Counted from the stretch's first letter, positions 25,279-34,368 are shown. The stretch: DNA of 64,000 nt from CAVPMW01 sp963706515 (GCA_963706515.1 CAVPMW010000002.1:186001-250000), one strand, 5' to 3'. The notes: generated from the letters alone by a model not told the origin. Made by a program: numbers and translations.

Positions 25279-26658
25279 ATGGCAACTCGCACAGTAATTA
25301 CGCGCACTCGCCGGGCAGAAGCACCGGTCTCTCGTGAATTTGTTTTTACACGGGATATGGTCCCGGCTATCTCCGCGAATGGGCATATTCCGGGATATAT
25401 CAAGGATTTCCGTTTGAAAGCATGGGATTTGTATGAGAGCATCCCATTACCGACCATTAAAGATGAGCCGTGGCGGAGGACTGATCTAAAAAATATGCCA
25501 GCCGGGGCTTTCTTGCTGCCGACCTCAGATTTAGCTAAGAAGCTTACACCTCCAGGTAAAGCTTTATTGGCGCCGATTGCAGGCAGGAAGCACGGCGGGC
25601 AGCTTGAATTAACCGCATTTAATACCAATCGCATGCTTGCCCCAGAGCTGGAAGAGATGGGTGTCATCTTCACCGATCTTGCTACTGCAGAAAGGGATTA
25701 TCCCCAACAGCTGGATATGGTTCTGGGCAAGGTCGTCAGACCAGAAGAGGGAAAATTTGCTGCCCTCTCTGCGTCGATGGCAAAATTGGGAGCTTTTATT
25801 TACATCCCGAGGAATGTTCAGCTCGAGGCGCCACTGCACAGCATCTTGTGGGGACCTGGAGCGAACCTGGCGTATTTTTCCCACATCCTGGTGTATCTTG
25901 AAGAGGGATCGGCACTGACCTACGTGCACGAAGCCGCATCACCGACGGAAAAAGATGGTCAAAGTATGCATGCCGGGCTCGTCGAGATCATCGTGGGTAA
26001 AGGCGCCCAACTGCGCTTCGTCGAGCTTCAATCCTGGGGTGAGCACGTCTGGAACTTCAGCCATGAGCGCGTGAAAGTTGAAAAAGACGGGAATCTCGAT
26101 TGGATTTTCGGAGCTATGGGCAGTAAGGTAACCAAAAATTTCTCGGAGATAGACCTGGCTGGCGAAGGTGCGACCGGGAGGATGTCGGGATTTTACTTCG
26201 CAGATGGGAACCAACACCTGGATCACGATACCCAGCAAAACCACCTGGCTCCGCATACCACCAGCGATCTTCTCTTTAAAGGGGCGTTGAAAGATCACAG
26301 CAGATCAGTCTGGCAAGGGATGATTTACGTTGCACCGGGGGCACAAAAAACAGATGGCTACCAGGCAAACCGCAACCTGCTGCTCAGCCATAACGCCCGC
26401 GCGGACTCGATTCCCGGGCTGGAGATTCTGGCGGATGACGTGCGCTGCACCCACGGAGCTACGGTCGGACAGATCGATAAAGAGATGGTCTTTTACATGC
26501 GCAGCCGGGGCTTACCTTACGGTATTGCAGAGAGGCTTGTCGTCGAAGGCTTTTTTGAACCAATTATGCAGCGTATTCCGTTCGAAGGGGTACGGAACCG
26601 CTTCCGGCAAGCGATTCTTAAGAAGATGAAGGCAGGCAATCTTAATCCGGCAAATTGA
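25279..26658 (+). CDS. sufD: SufD, Fe-S cluster assembly subunit
   Basis: 459 residues from ATG 25279 (AAGG six bases upstream; ATG 25273 is also possible). The C-terminal SufBD beta-helix domain is clear: NLLLSHNARADSIPGLEIL and DDVRCTHGATVGQID carry the conserved His, as in SufD (SufB has a longer insertion). The N-terminal helical part (SIPLPTIKDEPWRRTDLKNM) is also typical. It partners SufB in the SufBC2D complex. Located third in the suf operon. Confidence 0.95.
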   Translation: MATRTVITRTRRAEAPVSREFVFTRDMVPAISANGHIPGYIKDFRLKAWDLYESIPLPTIKDEPWRRTDLKNMPAGAFLLPTSDLAKKLTPPGKALLAPIAGRKHGGQLELTAFNTNRMLAPELEEMGVIFTDLATAERDYPQQLDMVLGKVVRPEEGKFAALSASMAKLGAFIYIPRNVQLEAPLHSILWGPGANLAYFSHILVYLEEGSALTYVHEAASPTEKDGQSMHAGLVEIIVGKGAQLRFVELQSWGEHVWNFSHERVKVEKDGNLDWIFGAMGSKVTKNFSEIDLAGEGATGRMSGFYFADGNQHLDHDTQQNHLAPHTTSDLLFKGALKDHSRSVWQGMIYVAPGAQKTDGYQANRNLLLSHNARADSIPGLEILADDVRCTHGATVGQIDKEMVFYMRSRGLPYGIAERLVVEGFFEPIMQRIPFEGVRNRFRQAILKKMKAGNLNPAN

Positions 26659-26712
26659 GCGCGTATTGCTGCTCAATAAAAAAAATTGAATAGGGAATGT
26701 ACGGAGGAAGCT

Positions 26713-27006
26713 GTGGCGGGATTGTATTTTACCAAGGCTCCTGAAGTGGATGAGCCGTATAAAGTCGGGGATCTCATCGAAGTATATTGCGACCACGATC
26801 GAAATGGAGAGCGGGTGCGGGATTGGCTGGATGGAACTGTCGTCCAGGTAGATGCCAAAATGATTGCGATCCAATTTCAAGAAAACGTTTATCTGACCGA
26901 TGGCTGGATGGTCCCAGACCATGTTCTGTGGTGCCAAAAGGATTCGAGCAACATGCGCCCTCGCTCGAAGCGGCGCCGGCGGCCAATTTCTAAGCTCGAT
27001 TTTTGA
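26713..27006 (+). CDS. Small hypothetical protein inside the suf operon
   Basis: 97 residues from GTG 26713, which follows a clear GGAGGAAG site; a TTG at 26686 lacks one. Soluble, with an acidic beta-rich body (YKVGDLIEVYCDHDR, WLDGTVVQVDAKMIAIQF, GWMVPDHVLW) resembling a small SH3/Tudor-like barrel, and a very basic tail (RPRSKRRRRP) that suggests contact with nucleic acid or a negatively charged partner. It sits between sufD and sufS, so it is co-expressed with Fe-S assembly. No known SUF component has this form, and the function is unknown. Confidence 0.75.
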   Translation: MAGLYFTKAPEVDEPYKVGDLIEVYCDHDRNGERVRDWLDGTVVQVDAKMIAIQFQENVYLTDGWMVPDHVLWCQKDSSNMRPRSKRRRRPISKLDF

Positions 27007-27051
27007 TTTACCGGAGATGCTGGAGTAAACCAGCATTAAGCAATTGTCGCC

Positions 27052-28302
27052 ATGGCTCTCACCAGTGAAGAGACTTCATTAAACATAACCCAGATCCGGG
27101 CAGATTTCCCGATTCTCTCGCGCGAAGTTCGCCCGGGAGTGCCTCTTGTATATCTTGATTCCACGGCTACGAGCCAGAAGCCGCAAATCGTGTTGGATAC
27201 GATAGAGAATTTCTACCGGCAGTCTTATGCGAATATCCATCGCGGCATCCATACGCTCGCCGAAGAGGCAACTGCGTTGTACGAGAATGCCAGAGAGGCG
27301 ATTGCCGAATTTATTAACGCTCCTACCGCTGAACAGGTAGTATTCACCAGAAATACAACCGAATCGATCAACCTGGTGGCTTACACCTGGGCCCGGGCGA
27401 ACCTTAAAAGCGGTGATGTGATCGTCCTGACTGAGATGGAGCACCATTCGAACCTCATCCCCTGGCAAATCTTGATGCAGGAACGAGGCATCCGGTTGGA
27501 GTTTATCCCGGTGCAAGCAAACGGTTATCTCGACCTGGATGGCTACCGATCACTTCTCGAGTTAGAGCCAAAACTGGTCAGTTTTACACACATGTCCAAC
27601 GTGCTCGGCACGATCAATCCAGCCGGTGAGATCATTGACCTGGCACATCGCGCCGGAGCGGTTACCCTGGTCGACGCAGCACAATCCGTACCCCACCAAC
27701 CGGTGGATGTTCAAGATCTCAAGGCAGATTTCCTGGCTTTCTCAGGGCATAAGATGTGCGGGCCAACTGGAATAGGCGTCCTCTACGGGCGCAAAGATCT
27801 CCTGGAAGCGATGCCACCCTTCCTGGGAGGGGGCGATATGATCCGGCGTGTTCACCTGCGCTCATTCAGCACCAACGAGATTCCATACAAATTTGAAGCG
27901 GGGACGCCAGCCATCGCCGAAGCTATTGGACTGGGAGCAGCGATCGGCTATTTGAAGAAAATTGGAATGGAAGCGATTGCCAGACATGAGAGGCAGATGA
28001 TCTCCTATGCGATTGAACGCCTCGAAGAAGTACCTGGAGTGCATCTGTTTGGTCCGCCTGCGGACACTCGGGGCGGGATAGCAACATTCTACATGGATGG
28101 ACTGCACCCGCATGATATTTCGCAGATTCTGGACGCGTCTGGGGTGGCTATTCGCGCCGGTCACCATTGTGCGATGCCTCTGCACGAAAAATTTAATCTC
28201 CCGGCAACTGCCCGCGCAAGCTTTTACCTGTACAATACCTTCGAAGAGGTAGATATCCTTATTGAAGGGTTGTATAAAGTAAAAGAAATCTTTCAAATCT
28301 GA
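27052..28302 (+). CDS. sufS: SufS, cysteine desulfurase
   Basis: 416 residues. PLP-dependent aminotransferase fold class V: STATSQKP near 40, HRGIHTLAEEAT, the NTTESINLVA box, TLVDAAQSVPH with the PLP Asp/Gln, FSGHKMCGPTGIGVLYG with the PLP Lys, and RAGHHCAMPLHEKF containing the active Cys. The short loop around the Cys marks a SufS (group II) enzyme, which passes persulfide sulfur to SufU or SufE. sufU follows 12 bp downstream. Confidence 0.96.
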   Translation: MALTSEETSLNITQIRADFPILSREVRPGVPLVYLDSTATSQKPQIVLDTIENFYRQSYANIHRGIHTLAEEATALYENAREAIAEFINAPTAEQVVFTRNTTESINLVAYTWARANLKSGDVIVLTEMEHHSNLIPWQILMQERGIRLEFIPVQANGYLDLDGYRSLLELEPKLVSFTHMSNVLGTINPAGEIIDLAHRAGAVTLVDAAQSVPHQPVDVQDLKADFLAFSGHKMCGPTGIGVLYGRKDLLEAMPPFLGGGDMIRRVHLRSFSTNEIPYKFEAGTPAIAEAIGLGAAIGYLKKIGMEAIARHERQMISYAIERLEEVPGVHLFGPPADTRGGIATFYMDGLHPHDISQILDASGVAIRAGHHCAMPLHEKFNLPATARASFYLYNTFEEVDILIEGLYKVKEIFQI

Positions 28303-28313
28303 TCAAATCCACC

Positions 28314-28709
28314 ATGGATGACCTGTATCGCGAGCTGATTATCGAGCGCTATAAAAACCCGCAATTCCGCGGCACTCTCGAACCGCATGACATCTCTTAC
28401 GAGGATGAGAATCCACTCTGCGGAGACCAAATCCGGATTGACTTGCGAGTGGATGAAAATGACCACATCCAGGATGCCCGTTTTGATGGACATGGATGTG
28501 CGATCTCCCAGGCTTCAGCCGATCTTTTGCTCGAATCGATCCAGGGGAAATCCCTGGAAGAAGTACGCGGATTGAGCAAAGATGATGTTCTCGACCTGTT
28601 AGGAATAGAGCTGGGAGCGGTGCGTTTGAAATGCGCCTTACTATCGCTAAAAGTCCTGAAAGCGGGGGTCTATGGGTTGGGTGAATCGAGCGAAGACCTG
28701 GTCGAATAA
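28314..28709 (+). CDS. sufU: SufU, zinc-dependent sulfur acceptor for SufS
   Basis: 131 residues. IscU-like fold with three conserved Cys (NPLCGDQ near 41, GHGCAISQAS near 66, RLKCALL near 108) and an Asp in the first loop. The insert between the second and third Cys and its pairing with a group II desulfurase identify SufU rather than IscU. It takes sulfur from SufS for the SufBCD scaffold. The next gene starts 4 bp after its stop. Confidence 0.93.
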   Translation: MDDLYRELIIERYKNPQFRGTLEPHDISYEDENPLCGDQIRIDLRVDENDHIQDARFDGHGCAISQASADLLLESIQGKSLEEVRGLSKDDVLDLLGIELGAVRLKCALLSLKVLKAGVYGLGESSEDLVE

Positions 28710-28712
28710 GCG

Positions 28713-29066
28713 ATGATGTACAACTATTCCAAAGCCAACCCGGAAGAATGCGAGTACATCCAGGTTGCGGCTGTTGAGGATATCCCAAATGGTGAGCGGG
28801 CTTTCGTCGATATCGATGGGCAAACTATCGTTGTATTTAACGTCGCAGGGAATTATTACGCAATAGCCGACGTGTGCAGCCATGATGATGGACCGGTTGG
28901 AGATGGCGAGCTCTCCGGCTTTGAAGTTACCTGCCCAAGGCATGGCGCGGTTTTTGACATACGCAATGGAAAAGTACTCTCCCTGCCAGCTGTCGTCGAT
29001 ATTCCGGCTTATCCAGTGCGGGTAGCAGACGGACAGATCGAAGTGGGCTTACCCATCCAGGACTAA
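28713..29066 (+). CDS. Rieske-type [2Fe-2S] ferredoxin
   Basis: 117 residues. The two Rieske motifs are C-S-H (VCSHDDGPVGDGEL near 55) and C-P-R-H (VTCPRHGAVFDI near 75), giving the His2Cys2 cluster site. It matches the small soluble ferredoxins (NirD/HcaC-like) that feed oxygenases or reductases. No membrane anchor or signal. It ends the suf operon; Rieske genes in this spot occur in other bacteria and may provide electrons for assembly, but this is inference. Confidence 0.9.
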   Translation: MMYNYSKANPEECEYIQVAAVEDIPNGERAFVDIDGQTIVVFNVAGNYYAIADVCSHDDGPVGDGELSGFEVTCPRHGAVFDIRNGKVLSLPAVVDIPAYPVRVADGQIEVGLPIQD

Positions 29067-29103
29067 AATCGACCGGTTTGATCCAATCAGCAAGGCTAGT
29101 TCT

Positions 29104-29193
29104 AGTACAGTCACACAACTTATGAACGATGGCGCTTCGATTATTAGCCTTGGAAAATACCTAAACATCCAACAGAATTTATGTGACTGTACT
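29104..29193. repeat. Inverted repeat 1 of a tandem trio
   Basis: AGTACAGTCACA (29104-29115) and its exact reverse complement (29182-29193) around a 66-nt spacer, downstream of the Rieske gene. Confidence 0.7.
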
Positions 29194-29197
29194 TAGT

Positions 29198-29254
29198 GCT
29201 TTGTCCAGGCTCAAAGTTTAATTTGACCTCTGAGTACCCAAGCCTGGACAAAGC
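29198..29254. repeat. Inverted repeat 2 of a tandem trio
   Basis: GCTTTGTCCAGGCT (29198-29211) and its exact reverse complement (29241-29254), 29-nt spacer. It begins 4 bp after repeat 1 ends. Confidence 0.7.
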
Positions 29255-29258
29255 TTAA

Positions 29259-29311
29259 AGTGTTCCGTTTCCAGCTTGATCAATCTAAATTATCAGGTTT
29301 GACGGAACACT
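29259..29311. repeat. Inverted repeat 3 of a tandem trio
   Basis: AGTGTTCCGT (29259-29268) and its exact reverse complement (29302-29311), 33-nt spacer. Its right arm covers the stop codon of the methyltransferase. The trio fills the whole convergent gap and may serve as a two-way terminator, although no long T-runs are present. Confidence 0.65.
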
Positions 29312-30079
29312 AGGGGCTTACGGTTCCTATAGCATAGAAAGTTGGCACGTAAGCGATTCTCTCTTTACGCAGCCTGGAGTCTAGATCCAGCTCGCGCAGG
29401 CTTTCTAGCTCCTCTCCAGTGATAAATCCTTCCAGATCTGAGGCAATAACCTGCCATTCCGAGTCCAAATCTATCAATTGATCTGCGGTAGTCCATTGCC
29501 CACCGAGGACGCCTACCTCAACATCTGCGAGACCTGCTTGGGTAAATAATTGGGCAAGCTTGCGACCAAAGCGTGGATCAGCGCCCTGACTGCGTAAGGA
29601 TGCCTCCTGAAGTTCGTTGAGCTTCTTGAAGCGATCGGGGAAATCGATGCGACCGCCGTAATCTGGTTCGGCAAGCGCCAAAATTTTGCCACCGGGTATG
29701 GTTACCCGGCGCATCTCTCCCAATACGTGCGAGGGCTGACCGATCCAAAGCAAGAGATAATGACAGAAGCTGATCTCAAAATTATCGTCAGGGAAGGGGA
29801 GCCGGCTGGCATCCGCCTGGATGTAATAGGCGCGCCTGGGGTAGCTTGTGTGCTGACTCTGGGCGATATCCAGCATGTCTAGATCGAAATCGATGGCAGC
29901 CAATACTCCTGGGAATTGTTGCGACAGCTCGGTTTCCAGCACCCCGGTACCACAGCCTACATCCAGGATTAGCCTGGCGGCAGGCAAGCCAGCTTTGTTA
30001 AAAGGTAAGCCCGCAAGTCGCGTGTCCAGCGGGCTTGAACGGTAAATCTAGCGTGCCACTCAGCAGGAGTCAGGGGCAT
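29310..30079 (-). CDS. Class I SAM-dependent methyltransferase (one frameshift)
   Basis: About 256 residues from ATG 30079, three bases after the stop of the radical SAM-like gene, so clearly coupled to it. The N-terminus MPLTPAEWHARFTVQARWTR continues as DLRAYLFNKAGLPAARLILDVGCGTGVLE once one T is added to the TTTT run near 30000-30003; the length (770 = 3n+2) agrees with one lost base. Motif I is LDVGCGTG, with the SAM acidic residue in AIDFDLDMLD and later FEISFCHYLLLW: the UbiE/Methyltransf_11 fold. It is the last gene of the peptide-modification-like operon. The substrate is unknown; the product of the radical SAM step is one possibility. Confidence 0.85.
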
Positions 30080-30082
30080 CCG

Positions 30083-31234
30083 TCAGGGTGTCCAGATTTT
30101 CTCCCAAGGATCCGTCAAGAAATTCCCCAAAACCTTATTGATCCCTTGCGCAGGCAGCACATCTCCATCCGGTTCAACGTACAGCCAGGCTTTTCCGGCT
30201 CCGGTTGAGTCTTGCTCCTCTTCGGGAACTTCCAATAGAACCGGGTTTGCTGCAGAATAAGGGACCGGCAGGTTCCAGACGAGCTCTAATTGCAGAGCAG
30301 CAGCCTGGTTGCGTACCTCATGCAAATCAGAATGATGCGCCGGGCTGGCAGCGGTTATGGATATCGCCTTGACACCGATGTCGGACAATTTTGTAAGCAA
30401 TTGCTTGCATTCATTTTTATTTTCTGCGGTAATTGTTATATGTACCGCGGCAAAAATATCGGCGTTAATTACGTTTTGCAGCGCCTGCCAATCGGGCTCT
30501 TGCCCTGGCTGGAGCACCAGCATGAGGTGGTCTAATCCAGTTAGCAGAAGATCGTCGAGGTATTTCTGGTCTGAAAACCGCAACCCATCGGTTAGCAGGC
30601 CGGAAATCTGGTTGTTGCTTTCGGCATATTGGATTAGCTCGAGTAAATCTTCTCGCAATGTGGGTTCACCCCCTGTAAATACTATCTGAGGTATCCCGAC
30701 AGCCCAGGCTTTGTCAAGGATTGTTTTCCACTCGGCGGTACTCAATTCACTTTTGACACGCTCAACCGGCGTGTAACCGGCGGGCTGCTCAGAGGCTAGC
30801 CGGTAAGTCAGTGCGCAATCCAAGCGGTACGGCGCGGACAGCTCACCCGAGTATGGTTTGCGGCGATCGAAATCCAGATATTCAACCGGATCCAGGTTTG
30901 GAGTATTAATTAATGTCTGAATTCTTCCGAAGAAGTCCTGGTAATCCTGGCGAGCGTTATCTGGCTTAACCCGATATCTCTTTACCATATTCTGTACGAC
31001 CTGGTCTTCGCTCAGACCCTGGATTGTATAATACGCGTACTCGCCAGCAGTCTGGTTCAGGTGCAAAATAACTGCAGCATTTACGATCAAGACGCCATGA
31101 CCATCCGGTTCCAGGCGGAGATGGAGCCGCAAATTCCGGGGATCGTCCTGAGGAGTTTGATAATGATAGATCCCGCTTTGCAGAGGCTTGACCGGGCGGA
31201 AAAATTGTTGGATCGATTCAGACAGGGTGGGCAT
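30083..31234 (-). CDS. Degenerate radical SAM paralog with PqqD-like domain (cluster cysteines lost)
   Basis: 383 residues, aligned end to end with the protein encoded just upstream. Residues 18-120 resemble the PqqD-like peptide-binding domain of that protein. At 145-154 the paralog reads RLASEQPAGY where the active enzyme has RCNNNCAHCY: all three cluster Cys are replaced without a gap. Yet VFTGGEPTLREDLLELI and the barrel are kept. The end (YVEPDGDVLPAQGINKVLGNF) keeps the SPASM frame with Gln for the first Cys, and the rest of SPASM is missing. Only two Cys remain in the protein. It is probably a non-catalytic partner or substrate chaperone. The reading frame is intact. Confidence 0.88.
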   Translation of the reverse strand: MPTLSESIQQFFRPVKPLQSGIYHYQTPQDDPRNLRLHLRLEPDGHGVLIVNAAVILHLNQTAGEYAYYTIQGLSEDQVVQNMVKRYRVKPDNARQDYQDFFGRIQTLINTPNLDPVEYLDFDRRKPYSGELSAPYRLDCALTYRLASEQPAGYTPVERVKSELSTAEWKTILDKAWAVGIPQIVFTGGEPTLREDLLELIQYAESNNQISGLLTDGLRFSDQKYLDDLLLTGLDHLMLVLQPGQEPDWQALQNVINADIFAAVHITITAENKNECKQLLTKLSDIGVKAISITAASPAHHSDLHEVRNQAAALQLELVWNLPVPYSAANPVLLEVPEEEQDSTGAGKAWLYVEPDGDVLPAQGINKVLGNFLTDPWEKIWTP

Positions 31235-31266
31235 AATTTATAGCTCCGACTAGGGTAGATAGCATA

Positions 31267-32619
31267 CTAATCAGCGGGTCGGTAGAGAGGGCAGCCCCCG
31301 CCGCATTCCTTCAAGAGCGAGCAATCCTGGCATTTTACGGGAAGATCGTGTCGTTCCCGCAAAGATACTGCCAGGGGGTGGTTCCAGATTTCTGACCAGG
31401 GAACTTGCAGAATATTGCCGAGCGGCTGGTAATAGGATTGGCAGGGCAAGACCGCACCATCCGCTTCGATGCACATATTGTACAGAGCGGCTGTGCAGCC
31501 CTTTACCCCCAGTTCGAGCTGCATAGGATCAAAATTGCAGTATTGTGTAGGCGTGTACCAGATCAACCGCTGTCCGTGCCCGCTTGTATGCAGGCTGGCA
31601 AGCTCAAGCAGAGGTGCGAGCTCCGCCTCGCGCAGACCGGTTCCCACCTCGCGACCGCGCCCGGAATAGATGAGCGCATTTAGACCGACCGTGGGGACGC
31701 CCTCAGCGGATAAAAAGGATAAGGTCTCAGCCAGAAATGGACTATTTTCTGTCAGCATGGTCGTATTTGTCATAACAAACAGTGGTGAGTCGAGAGCGTT
31801 GCGCAATCCGGCAACTGTCTGCTTCCATGCGCCGCGTGCGGCGACCATGTGATCGTGAATGGCTTGATCATGGGATTCAAGAGTAATCTGCACGTGATCC
31901 AAACCGGCTTCGACCAGGTTCTGGAGGAAGGTCTGGTCGCTCAACCGCCGACCATTGGTATTGAGGCCGGTTATCTGTCCGGTTTTAGATGCATAAGCGA
32001 TCAGCTCGGGCAGGTCATTGCGCATAGTCGGTTCGCCACCAGTAAATACCACGTGTGGAATGCCAATTTCCCAGAGTAAATCAATGATGCGCATCCAGCT
32101 CTCGGTTGACAGCTCGGGATAATCCCGCGAGCGCGCATTATAGCAGTGGGCGCAGTTATTGTTGCAGCGATAAGTTAGCGCCAGATCCATCCGGTAAGGA
32201 GCAGAGGGGCGACTAGAGAACGGCGGTTGGATCTCAAAATCCAATTCGTGAATAGGACAGGCGCCATCCGGGCGGACAAATTCTTCAAAACTCGAAATGA
32301 ATTTCGTGTAGTCAAGGTCAGCCTGCTGCCGCCTGATTTTATAGCGTCCGGTTATAGCTCTGATTGCCTCTGCACTCGCAACTTGCTCTAAATATAGGTG
32401 CGCCATAAGAACAGCAGTGTCGTTTAGATAGGCAATCCGGTTCGCATTGACCATTACCACACCGGTTTCATCCGGGTCGACACGCAAGTGAATCCGGCTC
32501 TGCTCTCCGGATTGGTTGCGCTCATAATGATGAATTCCGGATTTTGGAAATAGATAACGAGGTGCAGCATTAATCTGCCCTAAGCGCTTGATCCGGCTGG
32601 TTATGCCTTTTAGGTCCAT
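31267..32619 (-). CDS. PqqD-like domain/radical SAM/SPASM peptide-modifying enzyme
   Basis: 450 residues from ATG 32619, chosen over an upstream TTG at 32673 that would overlap the preceding gene. Residues 24-115 form a PqqD-like (RRE) domain. The radical SAM core starts with C152-X3-C156-X2-C159 (TYRCNNNCAHCYNA), then VFTGGEPTMRNDL and NTNGRRLSD. A SPASM domain at the C-terminus has the Cys set GCTAALYNMCIE, VLPCQSYY, KCQDCSLLKECGGGCP, enough for two auxiliary clusters. Such enzymes form thioether, C-C or related bonds in peptides. It lies 32 bp after a gene ending in a Cys-Ala repeat, its likely substrate. Confidence 0.92.
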   Translation of the reverse strand: MDLKGITSRIKRLGQINAAPRYLFPKSGIHHYERNQSGEQSRIHLRVDPDETGVVMVNANRIAYLNDTAVLMAHLYLEQVASAEAIRAITGRYKIRRQQADLDYTKFISSFEEFVRPDGACPIHELDFEIQPPFSSRPSAPYRMDLALTYRCNNNCAHCYNARSRDYPELSTESWMRIIDLLWEIGIPHVVFTGGEPTMRNDLPELIAYASKTGQITGLNTNGRRLSDQTFLQNLVEAGLDHVQITLESHDQAIHDHMVAARGAWKQTVAGLRNALDSPLFVMTNTTMLTENSPFLAETLSFLSAEGVPTVGLNALIYSGRGREVGTGLREAELAPLLELASLHTSGHGQRLIWYTPTQYCNFDPMQLELGVKGCTAALYNMCIEADGAVLPCQSYYQPLGNILQVPWSEIWNHPLAVSLRERHDLPVKCQDCSLLKECGGGCPLYRPAD

Positions 32620-32651
32620 CAGTGTTTGCCGAAAAACTCTGATCCCGCCAC

Positions 32652-34313
32652 CTAACGACCACCACCGGCACAAGCACAGGCACAGCCCGCGCAGGCGCAG
32701 GCACAGGCGCAGCCGCCACTCCTCCCGGATCCTCCTCGGTATCCGCTGGAGGTGCTGACTGGAACCGGGTTGGTTTTATTGGTTACTCCTGATGTAAAAT
32801 CGGTTACGCTTCCAATGGCTCCCGCTGCCATGTTTTGGACGCCATTGACTACAGACGCAGCAAAATCGGATCCGGGGAGCTGGGGAAGGGAAATGCTGCC
32901 ACCTGGCGCCGAAGGGACCGAGGCGGACGGCGTACTCCGCCCGAACGAAGGATCGAACCGTCCCCACCAGATGGGTATAAAAACTGGTCCCTGCCGGAAG
33001 ACATCTCGCGTCCGACGGTCATAATCATCATCGAGCATGGTCCATTCCATAACTTCATCATAGCGCTCACTCTTAACCTGGGGAGTATCTGCGTCCTCGA
33101 CCTGCTTCCAGGCGCTGGCAACGATGCTGCGGTAATATTCAATGGTTTCTTTCCGGCTGAACCCCTTCATTTTCGCTGATACGGAGTTTACCAGGTTGAT
33201 CGTGGCAGTTTGTAAGGCAAGGCGGCGCTGGTGAGTATCTTCTGTTTTATATGCTTCCAGAAAATCTTTCTCGTAATCTCGGAGGTCTTCAGGGAGAGGA
33301 TCGGTCATGTTCAATTTCAACGGATCCCGGGTAACAACACTGGCCGCGTTCTTTTTAATCACTGCGAACAGGATCATGCTCAATACCTTATCCATGGGTT
33401 GTTCCATCAGGATGGCAGCCTCAGGAGCGGTTAGCCCGCGCTTGATACCGTGACCTTCGATAGCAACCTTAGGGGGAAGATATTGCATCTTCCGTTTTTG
33501 GCCGTTGTAAACGCCTAATGCAGTAAAAAAGGCGAAGATTGCGAAAAAACCCACGCAACAGCCGAATCCGGTAAATGAATCCGCGGAGATGCCAAGGCGT
33601 TCGGTCGCGCTGGGCTGGGTGATCGCGGCTGCGGGGATGTATTTCGCGGGGAACGACGCGCCGAATTCATAGGCACGGTCAGCGCTGGCGTTTGAATTTT
33701 GCCAGACGTACGTCACCTGCCCGTTATTGTCGAGGTAGCTCTCCGGTGTGTCGGGAAAACCAGCCGGCGCCGTGTGCCAGCGGGGCTCCTGGGGCTGCAC
33801 CCCGGGAGGCAGGTGGAATCTGACTGTCAGGTCTGTGTTTCCATTAACGATACTGGAATCGAAATAAGTATTATCAAAAACTCCGCTCGCGTAATTGGAG
33901 TCGCCGGAATCGGGGTATAGAACATTTCGGATCGGACCTGAGCTCACGCGCACGGTTCCGGTTTGCCCGGGTTGGATCGCATTTGCGCCCAATCCCAGGG
34001 CGACACCAGTATCGACATATGACGAATTCTCGATATTAGAAATCGGGATCCCATTGATATCTGCCCGAACATTTGCGAGATTATAGGACGAATTTGGAAA
34101 CCCAACATCGACGAAGTCGATTGGATCGGCGCTCGCCGAATTATTGAACGCAATAACATACTCGATTGTCGCGGTGCCATCCTTATCCCAAAAGACGTCG
34201 ATGGTCATTTGAGGAACTTCAAAGTTGTAGGTTTGAGCCAGGGCGGATGCACCTGGTAACAGCAATATTGTCAATAGAATGAATAGTGAAATACTGCGCA
34301 ACCATTTATTCAT
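32652..34313 (-). CDS. DUF2207-like membrane protein with Cys-Ala repeat tail
   Basis: 553 residues. A signal peptide (1-27) leads an extracytoplasmic beta-rich domain (about 28-240), a membrane helix with CC (FGCCVGFFAIFAFFTALGV, about 250-268), and a cytoplasmic helical domain (to about 450) with the GLTAPEAAILMEQP segment. A low-complexity region rich in Pro, Ser and Gly follows. The last residues, after SGG, are CACACACA-G-CACACA-GGGR: seven Cys alternating with Ala. The overall plan is that of DUF2207 membrane proteins with low-complexity ends. The tail resembles a peptide for cysteine-based cross-linking by the radical SAM enzyme encoded just downstream. Confidence 0.85.
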   Translation of the reverse strand: MNKWLRSISLFILLTILLLPGASALAQTYNFEVPQMTIDVFWDKDGTATIEYVIAFNNSASADPIDFVDVGFPNSSYNLANVRADINGIPISNIENSSYVDTGVALGLGANAIQPGQTGTVRVSSGPIRNVLYPDSGDSNYASGVFDNTYFDSSIVNGNTDLTVRFHLPPGVQPQEPRWHTAPAGFPDTPESYLDNNGQVTYVWQNSNASADRAYEFGASFPAKYIPAAAITQPSATERLGISADSFTGFGCCVGFFAIFAFFTALGVYNGQKRKMQYLPPKVAIEGHGIKRGLTAPEAAILMEQPMDKVLSMILFAVIKKNAASVVTRDPLKLNMTDPLPEDLRDYEKDFLEAYKTEDTHQRRLALQTATINLVNSVSAKMKGFSRKETIEYYRSIVASAWKQVEDADTPQVKSERYDEVMEWTMLDDDYDRRTRDVFRQGPVFIPIWWGRFDPSFGRSTPSASVPSAPGGSISLPQLPGSDFAASVVNGVQNMAAGAIGSVTDFTSGVTNKTNPVPVSTSSGYRGGSGRSGGCACACACAGCACACAGGGR

Positions 34314-34368
34314 GAGGATGCCTCAAATTTTGATTTTTGATCATTTTGACCTTGTTTTTATATTGCGG

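Noticed and set aside
29104..29311. A transposon or MITE bounded by the outer repeats
   Set aside because: The three repeats have different arms, no shared termini, no target-site duplication and no transposase.
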